From: a virus
Strand: one strand, 5' to 3'
DNA length: 64,000 nucleotides
Virus record (IMG/VR): IMGVR_UViG_3300020457_000007
Location: 23,786 to 87,785 of that record
In this document: positions 27,110 to 40,900 of the stretch, in pieces
Layout: each line of letters begins with the position of its first letter
Numbering within the stretch: position 1 is the stretch's first letter
Position numbers and translations under genes: made by a program
Notes under the pieces: model-generated
What the model was told of the DNA's origin: nothing
Databases searched by the model: none
The model's input: only the letters and a program-made list of their open reading frames with translations

Positions 27110-28927
27110 TTAGAACTCGACTACGAGCTTGATATCTTCAATCTGGTCAGAAGCACGAGAGATAGCACGACGGTTCTCAATGTAAATGATATCGCCTGAG
27201 TTTTTCGCAATTTCAGCGTTAGCTACGCCACTTGAGAAAACTACACCGCCATCTGTCTGTCCACCAGGAGTGTTATATGTACTATTTACCGTAGCAGTAG
27301 AAAGTGATCCTGCACCACTAATAGCGTCAGATCCGTTATCAAATGGGTAAACAACACCGTTATGAGTGTGACGATCAGGAGACTGGAAGTACTTAACGAT
27401 GTTGTATGTTACACCATCTACAGTTCCTTTCCAAGAAACAACTGTTCCTTTAGCAGTTACGGATGAACCACCAGAGGTATATGTCTGTGAAATTTCCTCG
27501 TCAACAAAGAAATCTCCAGAAGGACTTTGTACTTTTAATGCACCAGTTGCACTTAGGTTATCAGCAGTAGCGAAGTCTGTAGTACCGTAGTTGTATGGGT
27601 CACGGAGTAATCCAATACGACGGAAGTCATTATCTGTTGGGAAGTCACCTTCTCCTTCATCATATGTCAAACGAGTGTTAATCATAACTCGCTTACCACC
27701 CAACTCTTCAACTGGGTCAGCACCGTGTCCACCCTGAGGAGGAATGATAACTTCGAGAGCACCACCAGTTGCGTCACTGTTAGCGTCAATGTTTGAAGGA
27801 GTTGTTAAACCAGTGTCACTGTATACATCACCTAGGTTAAGAGATGCATATGTGTATCCAGTACCAGCTGCCTGTACACTTGCTTCCGCAATAGCACCAG
27901 AATCAACTACAAGTTTAGCGATTCCAGCAGAACCATCACCCTTAATTGGAGTGTAGTAAGTACCAGCATCATAGTTAGTACCAGAGTCTGTAATAAGAAT
28001 AGTGTCAATCGCACCGTTAACAGCAGCAGAAGTAACAGCAGCTTCTTCAATAATTGGAAGGAAGTCAGTTGATAAGAACTTCAATACACTGTCAGTTGGG
28101 ATGGTGTACATATACTTCCAAATATATGGACGCTTACCATCAGTTCTGAATCCTGGATTACCAGCATCTTCTGGTTCAATGAAGATACCAGAGATAGACT
28201 GAACCTTAGTAGGTTCTGTAACTGATACTACACCGTTAGGATCTGTAGGAGTTTGACCGTTATATACACACTTAAAAACCTCATAGCTGCTATTCATCAC
28301 ATAGAATGTGGAAGCAAATAATGAGGTAGCACCAGTCGCAGTAGTCTTAGCACTAGAATAGTCGGGCTTGTACATATCGTACACTGTGTTAGCACCGAAA
28401 TTAAAACGCTTAACCACGAATGTTAAATCGTCTTTCTTAACCCTTTTAAGTGAGATCATATCATCGTAGATCTCGAACTTCTCTTCTTGAGAGTCAAATG
28501 GTTGTGTAGGAACGTTTTCGGATCCAGTCCTCCACACACCAGCCTTAGCGGTTGCACCACCAGTGTTACCAGTTACAGTAGTACCAGGAACGAAGTTAGA
28601 GTTCTGACCCTGTGTACCATTGACACCAGAGAGTAGAACAGAATTAGGGAATACTTTTTCGACTGTACCATATACAGAAGCACCACCAGGATATGACGTA
28701 CCTTGATATACAACCTCACCTACTTGGAAAGTATTATTGATTGCGTATAATTCTAGGTATGCACGCCACTCTTGCGGTCTTCCGATAAAGAAGTAGAGTC
28801 TTGTACGTTGGGTACCTGCCTCAGCCGCTGATTCCTCAGCTGGTGTGGAGGTTGTTGGTTCAGATAATGCCTCGACGAACTGTTGGGCATTATGTATCCT
28901 GAACAGATCAGTGATAATAGCAGACAT
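27110..28927 (-). CDS. gp8: Baseplate wedge protein (gp8-like)
   Basis: 605 aa (T4 gp8 is 334 aa). The N-terminus SAIITDLFRIHNAQQFVEAL and the block RLYFFIGRPQEWRAYLELYA match marine T4-like gp8, a wedge subunit joining gp10 and gp7 in T4. Residues about 68-130 carry FxxGExxxG repeats (NTFQVGEVVYQGTSYPGG, SNFVPGTTVTGNTGGATAKA) that enlarge it. Two overlapping late promoters lie just upstream. Confidence 0.88.
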   Translation of the reverse strand: MSAIITDLFRIHNAQQFVEALSEPTTSTPAEESAAEAGTQRTRLYFFIGRPQEWRAYLELYAINNTFQVGEVVYQGTSYPGGASVYGTVEKVFPNSVLLSGVNGTQGQNSNFVPGTTVTGNTGGATAKAGVWRTGSENVPTQPFDSQEEKFEIYDDMISLKRVKKDDLTFVVKRFNFGANTVYDMYKPDYSSAKTTATGATSLFASTFYVMNSSYEVFKCVYNGQTPTDPNGVVSVTEPTKVQSISGIFIEPEDAGNPGFRTDGKRPYIWKYMYTIPTDSVLKFLSTDFLPIIEEAAVTSAAVNGAIDTILITDSGTNYDAGTYYTPIKGDGSAGIAKLVVDSGAIAEASVQAAGTGYTYASLNLGDVYSDTGLTTPSNIDANSDATGGALEVIIPPQGGHGADPVEELGGKRVMINTRLTYDEGEGDFPTDNDFRRIGLLRDPYNYGTTDFATADNLSATGALKVQSPSGDFFVDEEISQTYTSGGSSVTAKGTVVSWKGTVDGVTYNIVKYFQSPDRHTHNGVVYPFDNGSDAISGAGSLSTATVNSTYNTPGGQTDGGVVFSSGVANAEIAKNSGDIIYIENRRAISRASDQIEDIKLVVEF

Positions 28928-28965
28928 TGTTTTCTAAAAGTGTTTCTGAGACTGGATCCGAAAGT

Positions 28966-28979
28966 TATTTATATTTATA
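28966..28979 (-). promoter_or_regulatory. Two overlapping late promoters before gp8
   Basis: Minus-strand TATAAATATAAATA contains two perfect TATAAATA boxes (28979-28972 and 28973-28966) sharing two bases. The stop codon of the giant gene (28977-28975) lies inside the first box. Two start sites 6 bp apart would be expected, ahead of gp8 and the 2,752-aa gene. Confidence 0.8.
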
Positions 28980-31900
28980 GATCTAAATCTGCGGTGATTA
29001 TATAGTCACCTGCGACATAGGAGTCAGTGTTGGCATCATTGAACCACATTAATCTGACACCATATTGATCTGATGTCATATTTGTCGAGTCAGCCATATA
29101 GATACGGATTATCGTCGTGGCGGTTTGTGCATTAGCTGGAATATTTTGTGTTATTGTATTCCAACTGGTGTAATTCGCTTGACTGTAGGTCACTACTGAC
29201 CCAATATCAATGAATGTAGTTCCACCATCAATACTGTAACTTAGCATCAAATCGTTAACTGCGGATCCTGGTGCATTACCACCATTACTCCCGTCACCAC
29301 GAATCGCACTAAATGTTACCGTATTGTATGTAGTCAAGTCAGTAGGAGCAAATGTTGCGGATCTAGCTCCACTTACACCTGAGAATAAGAGATAATTTAT
29401 GTTGGAATCAAAAACTGTTCCACCAGATACGACAGATGCACCTACGTTAGTAGTGTTAAAGTCATATGCACTGAATCCTTTTTCAACCACACCTAATGGG
29501 TTGACACGTGTACATCCAACAAAACGATCGGGGAATGCTTGTGTATACGTGATTTTTTCAACCTTAGATTGATCTGCTGCACTTCCGATTATGAAAGCAC
29601 CCCCTGAAGCAGGGAATCCAGCAGTAGAATCAACTAAGATAGTATCAGATCCGTTTGGATTATCCAAAGCGGAATATGTAAGTTTGGTACCGAAATGTAC
29701 CTCAGATCCTTGCATATACACAAAGTTATTTGTGTCACCAGGATCATTAACTTGAGAATTATAAACTTCGGGATTCTCGAAATCTTCAATCGTCAAGTTA
29801 GGATACTTCTCAGACCACCATCCTATATTCATATCTCCCATAATGTATTGTATTGTCCTACCCATACCATCAGTGTAGTAGCCATTGTTATTGGTTGTAC
29901 TCTGTGGTTGAATTTCAAACTTGAAGCTCTGTAGGTAATTCAAATGAGGACCAAGGTTACCAGGACTGAATGTCTCCTTAACACCCTTCATTTGAGGGTT
30001 GGTACCTGCTTGTTTCTCAATAGCACCTGACTGAGCAGTTAGTTTTGTCTCTGTAAACTTGTACTTAGTGACAGCAACTGAGACACCCTGAACACCACCT
30101 GAACATTGTGTATTGGTGACATTAGTCTTAAGATATTGAACTCTTGTTTGTTCAGGTTTAAGTTCAACCAATATTTGTGGTTGACCCTTAGTAGCTAGAT
30201 CTTGTAGATCAATAATCTTCCTGATATGAATTACAGGATCATATGTTCTGTTAAGAAGATATGCACTGCCACCAGCATTACCAAATACTAGAGTGACACC
30301 ATAAGGTACAACTGCTGCCCACTGTGCCCAAGTTGTCTGAGCACCACCCTTCTTGATAACAGAAAGATATGAATGTAATTTTGCAGCTGCATCAATACCA
30401 ACTGGTTCAATACCAAATGTAGTAAGATTCTTGATGTCAAGAGGGTTCTTACGGATAACGAAATAACCTCTAGTAAACAGAATCTGAGGAGGAACCTTAT
30501 AACCAGAACCACCAGAGATAATTTCTGTATCTGCTATTTCACCTCTAACAGCAATAGCATTAGCACGTGCACCACCGCCAGCAGGTGCTCCCACTGGATC
30601 ACCGTTTGAATCAACCTCAGGTTGACTACGGAAAATCATTACGGGTGGTTCACGATAGTTCTTAGATATCTGATCTTGTAGATCTCCAGAGTATATGGAA
30701 GAACTGAAATCATATTCTTGTGAGATGTTATTAGCACTAGCATTTTGTGGAACAAATCCACCTCCCATAAGATCCTTACCCTTATTCAATACGTTGTCCT
30801 GTCTCCAGTTAGCAACATTATCGAAGTAAGTAGAGTTGTCTCTCTTAGAAAGTACGATACTATTAACACCACCTGGTTTGAGGTATTGAAGACCAGTACA
30901 CTCTGTACCAGCTACGTTATTAATATAAACTTTTTCACCAGGACGGAAGTTGGCAGCTACTGGATCAGTATATCCAGAACCATCAAGGTATAGACTGTAT
31001 AATTCTAAAGTCTTTCTAGCTGGGATGTAGTTCTTAACTGTACCTTGCCATACTATGCCAGAGTTAATATCATTCTGATCATTGTACTGACATACGACAT
31101 CGTTAGGTAGGAATTCTACACCAGCTTGTCTACTAGATGTAAGTGAGTGATATCTCAACTCAGCATCAATACGTGCAACTGCCTGTGCACCGTCTCCTTC
31201 AATCTGACCAGAGTAAGCACCAACGTTGATAACAACTTCATACTCATAAGATCTAAAGAATGATCCAACGGTAGTATCACTGTCATAACCAGAGGTTACA
31301 AGTGCTTCTCTAGCAGCACGAATGATAGAACGTGAATCTGCCTCACCATCAATCTGAATAAAGTCACCAGTCTTAAGTGTAGAAGGTATTCTATCTTGTC
31401 TATTAAATAATTTCTCTCTTAAATCAGAGTTAGTAGATTCTTCAACTGCATTAACTGTAACATCAAGTAGAGATGCACTAGCTCCTCTGTCTCTAGTGAG
31501 ACTTAGAGTACCATTTAACCAGTTAACTTTCTGTCCTGTAACACCCTCAACGAATAGAAGGTTTCTAGCACCAGGTGCCCAGTTCTGCTTATAGATTCTA
31601 CCTCTTGCATATGAGTACTCATAGGTATGAGTTCCACCATTAGGATCAGTAGAGATCCAGCAATCTGCACCCTCTAGAGGAAGAACGATTTGCTGATCAA
31701 CAGTTAATCGGAAGAACTTCTTAAATGTACCTTCAGGTTCAATATTAAATCCTAAGAGAACACGCTCTGGATCCAAACCATAGAAGTATAAGATAAAGCA
31801 TTCGGATCCTTCTGAAGGAGCCTCTTGGAATACAATGATATTGTCTTCAATTCTGTATGCTATTCTGTTCTGCTGAATAACACCGTTAAGTATAACCACA

Positions 31901-34900
31901 ACGTTTTGACTTCTCTCTGCATAGAAAGGAACACCACCACGCTCCAATTCAAATATAGTCTGAGCATCATTGAACTGTGCTTCAATGGAGTCCATCTTAT
32001 AGTACTTACCGTGCTTGAATCCAAAGAATTTCTGTTGAACACCAGGAGAGATAATAGCAGTAGCACCAACATTAGCAATAGCTAGTGATGCTTCACTCTG
32101 TATATCTTCACCATTCAAGAATTCCTTCTTAGTCATCTCAACCTGTATACGGTTAGGATTAGGGAAGTCCTGAGTTATCGTCATTAGATAATTCTTCTGA
32201 TTAAACGCAGTCTCTTTAATTGTATTAAGAACAATACTGAATAGTGAGTTAATAGCAGATTCAACCTGTGCACACTGAGGCATTGAATCAACAGTGATTG
32301 TCAAATCTCTATTAGCAGTTAGAGAACTATAAACAATAGGCCATCTCTCTGGAATAGTTCTAGTTACACCAGATTCAAATGTAGTTGGGTTCTGTACAGC
32401 ATTCTCAATTAGACCCACAAATGTATCAACAGCAGATTCAACCTGTGCACATTCGTTAGACTCCTTGGTAATACTAGGATCTTTAATCTGTATTAAACCG
32501 TGTGTTCCAACTGCATTAACTGTGTTGTTACGTATAATGTTAGCAAGAATAGTCTTAAGATGTCCCATTACATTCAACACCTCAGGTACTGAGTGCTGAA
32601 TATGCTCTAGGTATCCATCTCTGTCGATGAATAGATCAGCAGCATCCCAAACCTTGTTGTTACCACCATACTTGAGGTTCCATACAATTGCTTCTAGAAT
32701 ATCCTTAACGTCATCAACACAATCACCAAGTGCATCGTGTGATGATGCTCTAGGATAGGTATGAGTTGTAGCGTGATCATCCATACCACAAGTTAATGTG
32801 ATAGTGTCAGGGAAGAACTTAATTCCTGTATGTCTACCTAATCTATGTGTACCAACGTCCATCATCATATCACCTGTTGCAGGATCATATGTAAGAATAG
32901 ATGGTTCGTAAGGTAATGGTTCAGATTTACCAACGTGTACTGTAATAGTAGTAGCATCTACAGATTTAACTGTAATAGATCTACCATATACAGGATCACC
33001 AACTCTAGGATATGAATGAGGAGTTTCATTCGCATCCATAGCACATCTCATTATAATGCTATTGGCCAGAATAGTAATAGTGTTGGATGTAGTAATAGAG
33101 TGACCACTACCAAGAGTAAGCACCATATCACCAGTGGATGCATCGTACGCAACATCTGTTGGCTTGAATTTCGCACCCGTGTTAACAGTAATAGCATCAT
33201 CTAATGCCCTATCGAAAGTATGAGTGTAACTACCACCTGTAATCAATGATGCCTTCTTAACACTATTAGGAAGAGCACTTTGGAATACGTGGTTAGTAGT
33301 ATTGCTTGATGGTACAGTTGTATTAACTGTTATTTCAAATTGATTTAAAGAAGTATTGCTTATCTGGAACCAACCATCAGATGCCCAGTCTTTCTTATGC
33401 TTAATCGCATTTGAGACTCCTGAGACAAAGGAATGATCAGTAACATTAGTAGAAGGAAGGATGTCTAATACTGTAACATCAAAAGCATTACCAGTAGCAT
33501 TAGAAATCTCTAGCCATCTGTTACTTGGATAGTCTGTATACCTAGGATAAGGATGCTGTGATGAATTAGTATCTTCAAGACAAGTAAATGTCAACGCACC
33601 ATCGTCAAACTTGATCCAATCACCATTGGATAAGTTGTGTGCAACAGTTGTACGTACTGATAGTACACCTGTACTAGGATCATAGGTAGTACCTGTATCA
33701 GCAGTAAACATATCCGTTATTGCTCTAGGATATGCGTGATCATCAGCCTGTCCATTTTCATCACAACGGAATGTGACAGCACCAATATCTAATTTAACCC
33801 AGTCGCCATTACTATATCCGTGATCTGCAATGGTAAGTACCATCTTACCATCATTAGGAGTATAGACAGCATTAGTAGGTGTCTTACCTACCTGTTGTAC
33901 AAACTGATGAGTGCTATCATTAGAAGACTTACCGATATTAGTTACGATAACACCGTCTTGCCTGATAATACCATTAGTGTAAGCAGAAACAAATGTATGA
34001 TCAGTTTCATTACTGGATGGTATAGTTGTTAAGCACTGTATCTCAAATGTATTAGGTGTAACATTTGATACCTCTATCCACTTATCACTAATTGGGTCAG
34101 TAGATCTTGGATATGCGTGATTAGTCTGGTTACCATCTTCATCACAAGTAAATGTGAGTGAATGATCCATCAACTTGATGTAATCACCATCTGTTAGACC
34201 GTGACCATATGTTGTAACACCACTAGAACCAGCACCTTGGAATGTATGAGGGAAGTTATGGCTAATAGTACCTTGACCACCATTTACATTAACTGTAATA
34301 GTTGTAGCATCCTTCTTAAGGACAGGTAACCAAGTGTCATAGGCATAATCAGCACCACTTGTAGTATTAGCACCTACTGCTCTAGGATATGTCTTAGTTT
34401 GTACAACTCCATTATATTCACAACTGAATGATAGTGAATCAGCAGTAAGTTTGATCTTATCGTAGCAAGTTAAACTGTGTGCACCGATAGTCAACTGCAT
34501 ATCACCAGATGCAGGACTATAAGCAGCATCAGTTACAGTAAATTGTTGTGTAGGTACTGTTATTTCTACTACTCCAGTCTCAGGGTTATATCCAGCATTA
34601 GTAGCAGTAAGAGGTGTACCTTCATACTTGATATAAGCAGCATCATCATAATATGGATCAGCAATTATGCCCACTCCAACCTTGATTGGTGTAGCAGAAC
34701 TAACGAATGTATGTGTATAATTACCTCCACTAACAACTGCTCCACCAGTAGCACTAATGAAGGTGTGAGGGTAGTTATGACTGATAGCACCTTGACCACC
34801 ATTAACGTTAATGGTAATTGTAGTTGCATCTGCTGATATAATGTCTAATGCAGTGTCGTATGCATAGTCTTCACCATTAGATGTGTTAGCACCAGAAGCA

Positions 34901-37900
34901 CGAGGGTATGTTCTCTGTGCTACACCACCATTATCACACTCAAACAGCAATGAATCGGTAGTTAACTTGATAGCGGTACCGACTGCTAGACTATGTGAAC
35001 CAATTGTCAATACCATCTCACCTGTAACAGGATCATATGTAGCATTTGATACATTATGATTGACTAGAGGTGTAGTACCAACATTAACAGTAATGGTATT
35101 AGAAGTAGTTGCTGTGATAGAAAGATTCTTACCACTAACAGGATCTGTTGCTCTTGGATATTGCTTAGGTGAACCATTACCATCCATTGCACAGTTGAAA
35201 GTCAAGGCCCCATCAGGGATCTGGACTAACTCACCTGTAGTGAATGAATGAGGTCCAATATTCATTTCTAATAGACCGTCAGCTGGTGTGTAAGTTGCAT
35301 CAGTTACACTACGCAAGTTACCAGTAGCCATTCTTGCTACTGATTCCTCAGCAACGAAAGTCTTATTATCTTTTATTAGTTTTGCAGCATCAATGAATGT
35401 ATTTGCTACAGGGTTGTCAATATTGTAAGGATCTGCATATACACCTATAGAATTAGCTAATGCACTCTTGAATGTATGAGCATAGTTACCACCAGAGATG
35501 ATAGAATCAGCAGCAGCAGTTACAAACTTATGAGTATATGCACCACCACTAATAACTGCACCAGGAAGTGCATCAACAAATGTATGAGGTGTAACGTTAG
35601 TAGAAGGTGCTACATTAAGGATATTAATAGTAATGGATGTATTAGTTACTGACTTAATATTGATTGCTGTATCATAGAATGGATCCACCTTCTGTTTGAT
35701 ACCATCAGCTGTAGCAGAAACAAATACGTGTGTATCAGTATTGGTAGAAGGAATTGCATCAAGAACAGTTACTACGAATGTATCAGTTGTAACATTTGAT
35801 ACCTTTAACCATCTATCGTTAGGATAATCTCCTGTTCTAGGATATGTTTTTGCTTGACCATTACTTCCAACACCAACATTAACTGTAATTGTTGTAGCAT
35901 CAACAGAATCAATAGCTATCGCTGTGTTGTATACAGGGTCAGTTGTACGTGGGTATGTGTGGACAGTTGCGTGACTGTCTGCATCACAAGTGAATGAAAG
36001 TGAATTAGCAGCAATAGTAATAGTGTCGCTAGTTGTTAGAGAATGATTTCCTATTGTAAGAATCATTACTCCTGTACCGAAGTTATAGTCTGCTCCAATA
36101 ACATTGAAGTTGCTTCCACCAGAGGAAACAGCATCGATAGCAGTACCACCAACGTAGGTATGAGTACCAGCACCATATGTGCAAGTTAATGTAAGTGAAT
36201 TATCTTCAAACTTAATCCAATCACCATCTGCCATATTATGTGCAGATGTTGTTGTAACAAGCATCTCACCATTTACAGGATTATATGAAGTTCCAGTAGT
36301 AGCAGTATGACTATAGGTATCTGGTCTAGGATATGACTTATTACCAGAACCGTGAGTACAACTAAAGATTAAAGAGCTGTCTCGTAACTTAATACTTGTA
36401 TTTGCTGCTAGTGTATGATTACCAATAGTCAACTCCATATCACCTGTAACAGGATCATAGGCAGCATCCGACACATCGTGAGTAACTAAAGGTGTTTGTC
36501 CAACCTGTAGTGTAATCTTACCTTTCTCAAGTTCAATACCATCAGTAAGAGCACTTACAAATGTATGAGTATCAAGGTTAGAAGAAGGAAGAGTGTCTAA
36601 GCACTGTATATCAAATGTATTTGTAGTTACATTAGAGATAGGAATAAACTTACCACTGATAGGATCAGAAGAACGTGGATATGCAGAACCAGGAGAACTT
36701 ACGCCAACATTAACTGTAATAGTACCACTACCTTGATCTACTGCTTTAATAGCAATTGGTAGATTGTATGCTGGATCTGTTGCTCTAGGATAAGAATGGT
36801 CAGTTGCAAAGTTGTCTTCGTCACATCTGAATACTAATGAACCACCAGCTATAGTAACTGTATCTACAATAGTAAGAGTATGAGTACCAATAGTTAATGA
36901 TAAGTCACCGTTAGATGGATTATAAGAAGCATTAGTAACATTAAATGATGCACCACCTGTGACAGTTACAGCATTGGTTGCAGTACCACCAACATAATTG
37001 TGAACTCCACCACCATAGGTACAACTAAAGGTTAAAGCACCGTCAGCAAGTTTAACATTGTCACCAGCTTCAAATCCGTGGTCTGTAACCTGAATTGTAA
37101 CAATACCTGTTGTAGGATTATAGCTAGCGGTCTCTGCTGTATGGAATGTGGATCCAGTACTTACAATATTAAATGCTTTGTCGTAGAAAGGATCAGTTGT
37201 TCTTGGATAAGTCTTAACTGAGTCTCTATGATCCATCTCACACTTGAATGAGAGGGAGTTAGGAGCAATCTTAACAGCAGTATTAGGAGAAAGATTATGA
37301 GAACCAATATCAAGTGTCATAAGACCCGTTGTTGGATCATATGAACCGTCTGTTGGTGTATGTGTGATATTAGATGTTGTACCTACGTTAACAGTGACTG
37401 TATCATCTGTTACTTGAGTAATATCAAGGGTTGATCTGTATGCAGGATCTCCTTGTCTTGGATATGTCTTATCGGATGTCTGTCCATCCATATCACAACT
37501 CCAAGTCATCGAGTTATCAGCAATCGCTATGAAGTCTGCTGTAGTAAGCTCGTGATTTGGTATTGTTAGTACTAGTGTACCACTAGTAGCAGAGTAAGTA
37601 GCATCTGTAGGTTGCAATCTGAAGTCAGATGCAGCTGCTCTCTGGAAATCATATAGATTGTCTATACCAAACTTATTACGTACTGCAAGGATAACCATAT
37701 CCTTCAAATACTTCATAGACCATAGAGTTGCCTCTACTTCACCTTCAATATGCTTAATACCACTATTAGGATCTGAAGGATCTAAAAGATACTCTTTAGC
37801 AGCATCAAATGTATTACTGTTACCACCTTGAATAAGGTCATCTGCCATTGCTCTCAAGACAGACTTAAGGTCAACAATACACTGATTTCTTCCTAGACCT

Positions 37901-40900
37901 GGATATTGGAAATACTCAGGTGCAAATTTACTTGTATTGTCTAATATGAATACTGCTTCCTCTGCTAGTACAGCAGCGTTGTTATCGATGATATTTGCAG
38001 CATCTAGGAATCTATTATCTGAGAAATACCTCTTAGCTACGATTTCACCTCTAGCACCAGAAGTTTGTCCAACAACATAGTCATTTACTAGCCAGTTGGT
38101 TGCATCACCAATTTCAAGTTCTACAATCTTACCAACCTGTCTAGGTGGTTCTGTAAAGGTTATTTTACCATTTCCAGGATTAGTTGTTAAAGTAAAGGCA
38201 ACATCGGGTTCCTGGATAACACCATCTAAAGAAACGTATAAATGGTCTCCATCTACAATAGGAATGCCTAAATCGAATTCTGTAGTAGTACCATCGAATA
38301 GAGAAGTGATATTGTTCGCTTCTCGCATATATTCGGCATTATTCGCATCATCTTGGAATTTCATCGACTTTCCGTAGAAAGTCACGCCTGGTACAAATAT
38401 ACCAGTACTAGGATCAGTATATGGTCCTAATGGTGCAGAAGCGAATGTAATGGTAGATCCAGCAACTGTATACGCAGTATCAGGATCCTGAAGAACACCG
38501 TCCAATGTAACGACTAATTGAGTTGCTCTGAACGGAACAAGCACCTCATTGATATCTTTCTTGAATAATGTAAATTGAGTCGTACCAGTGATTGTACCAT
38601 CTGCTTGAACAGCACCATCGAAGGCTGGTGAGATTGCTAGGTCAAATACTTCAATTTCAACGTTATTCTGTTCACTATAGTTAATAGTTCCTGTACCACG
38701 TTGTTTCGACATAGAATCGACTCTAACGTGAGATTGAGTGATTCTTCTCGACTTATGAGCACAAGTAACACCTAAAACGCCAGGTTCGATGATACTCATC
38801 ACCGCACCGTATCCATTGTCCTTTGTGCCACTTTGAGGAGTGTCTATGGTCTCTGGTTGTGTTCCATCACCTTGAGACTCAATTAAGACTTCTCCAAAGA
38901 GGTTAAATCCAGCTGGATGGGTAAAACGCTTAACAAAGTCTCTCCAGTCGTTAATAGAGACTGTAGACTTAACTACGTAAGAATAATCTTGATAATAGAC
39001 TCCATCTTGGACTTTCTGTGAAACAGCACTTAATTTACTTCTATCACTCGAATATGAACCAACTGAAGTACTTGTAGGTCCAATTTGCGGAGTTATGTTA
39101 GCTACGTAGATAACTTGGATACTTGCAGTAGCACGAAGTGTCTCACCGTAGATTTGATACCTAGAATCGAATTTTCCGTAGATACCCTTCAAACGAAGAA
39201 TATTCATTCCATCAACCCAGTAATCAACTCTACCAGAAGCAATCATATCTCCAGCTAAGTTTCTTTGCGTTATTAGCTCTCCATTCAAGAATGCCTTGTC
39301 GGGCATATCTCTTAGAGTCATAACAATGGGTGGATTGACTTGAGGTGCTAAAGTTGGGTCATTATTGAAGTCTTTACCCGAAGATATGATTTCTAGGGTT
39401 GCCAACTTACCAATATCAGTTCCTTGAGCAAATAACTTAGTATCTGACTCATAAAGTCGTAAAGTAGTCGTATCTGCGTAATTAACTCCTTCATCAATCG
39501 GAATAATACGAGAAACCGATCCGTCTGCCCTTAATTCGATTGTAAACTTAGCATTTGCTCCATCACCCCTATTTTCAAGCAATACAATGGGTTTAGAGTA
39601 ATTTAATCCAGTATCTGTAACTGTAACTGATGTAATACGTCCTTCAGTAAGATTAACAGTAAATGCACCTCTAAAACGCTTGTTTAAGAAGACACCAGGC
39701 ACTTGAGGTGGCATCGTATAGTTTTTACCACCACTGATGACTTTAACCCTCTTAATCGCTCCTACAGCGTATAGAGAGTCGGTATAATATTGAACATTCG
39801 TAAATCCTTCATTTTGAGGAGTCTGCTTTAACCTATAAGCAAATTCGTACTCATAGCCATAGAATACAGCGTGCTTACCTGCAAATGGGTCTTCTACAAG
39901 AGTAAAGAACTGATCTTCAGCATCTATCTTCGCAGATACCTCTCCATAGTAAATTTTGGTAGGAATGTCTAGTACAGGTGTACTCTTCCAAGTAGTACCG
40001 TCTACTGGTATACCATATCCAAGTTGGAACGTACTAAATGACCCAGTATTACCAGGTTTTACAGTTGACTGGTACGCTTGTACTAGTTCAGTAGTTCTAT
40101 AGACGTTTTCGTAGAATTTAAGATTTCTATTGACTAATGATGGATCAGAAGTATCAAAAAGATAACGATAAGTCTTTTGACACTCAATACTGATATTTCT
40201 ATTCCATTCTGTCTGTCCATCCTTCCTAAATCTAAATCTTAAGGAAGTAGGTTCGACACTTGCTATAGAAACCTGTTTATTAGGTGTACTACCATCTAAG
40301 AAGGTGGAATTAGTGTCAATTGTTGTGTCTCCTTCATTTAAGTAATAAACAATTAACTTATGAGTCTCAGAATCATATGAATCAATCCAAGCATTGTTTC
40401 CACTGAATGATACATTGGAATCCTTAGTGAATCTGTAAATATTTGTTATAAGTGTGACATCAACACCTTCAATATGATCTTCTGCTTCAGTTCCATTAAC
40501 ACCACGTATAACAGTTAGGAAATTACCTGTAACATTAGTGATCTGACACTCTTCATCAGTGATTCTAATAATATCATCTCTAGAGTAGCCAGAACCACTG
40601 GTTACTGTTATGATGGTATCAGTTTTGGCACAACCAGCAGCATCTACAAAGAATGTAGCCTCTTGACTATTGACATTACCACCTAGAAGACTAGATTGTA
40701 TAGTTACTATATTACCATACTCGTATCCATCTCCTTTAGTAATGATCTGAGCACTAACAACGTGTCCACCAGCATCAGTAGTAACAGTAAGGGTTCCAGC
40801 AGATCCTGTACCAGATTGATTGGTAACATTAAGTCCATTAAAGGTTGTACTAGGAGTAAATCCACTACCAGCATTGATAATGCTAACTCTAGCTATCCCA

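Noticed and set aside
34477-34836. Plus-strand ORF of 119 codons inside the giant gene
   Set aside because: Antisense frame created by the YPR repeats; Ser/Cys-rich composition typical of shadows.
32750-37610. CRISPR-like repeats
   Set aside because: The repetition is coding, in frame and divergent with no constant repeat/spacer lengths; it encodes protein repeats.
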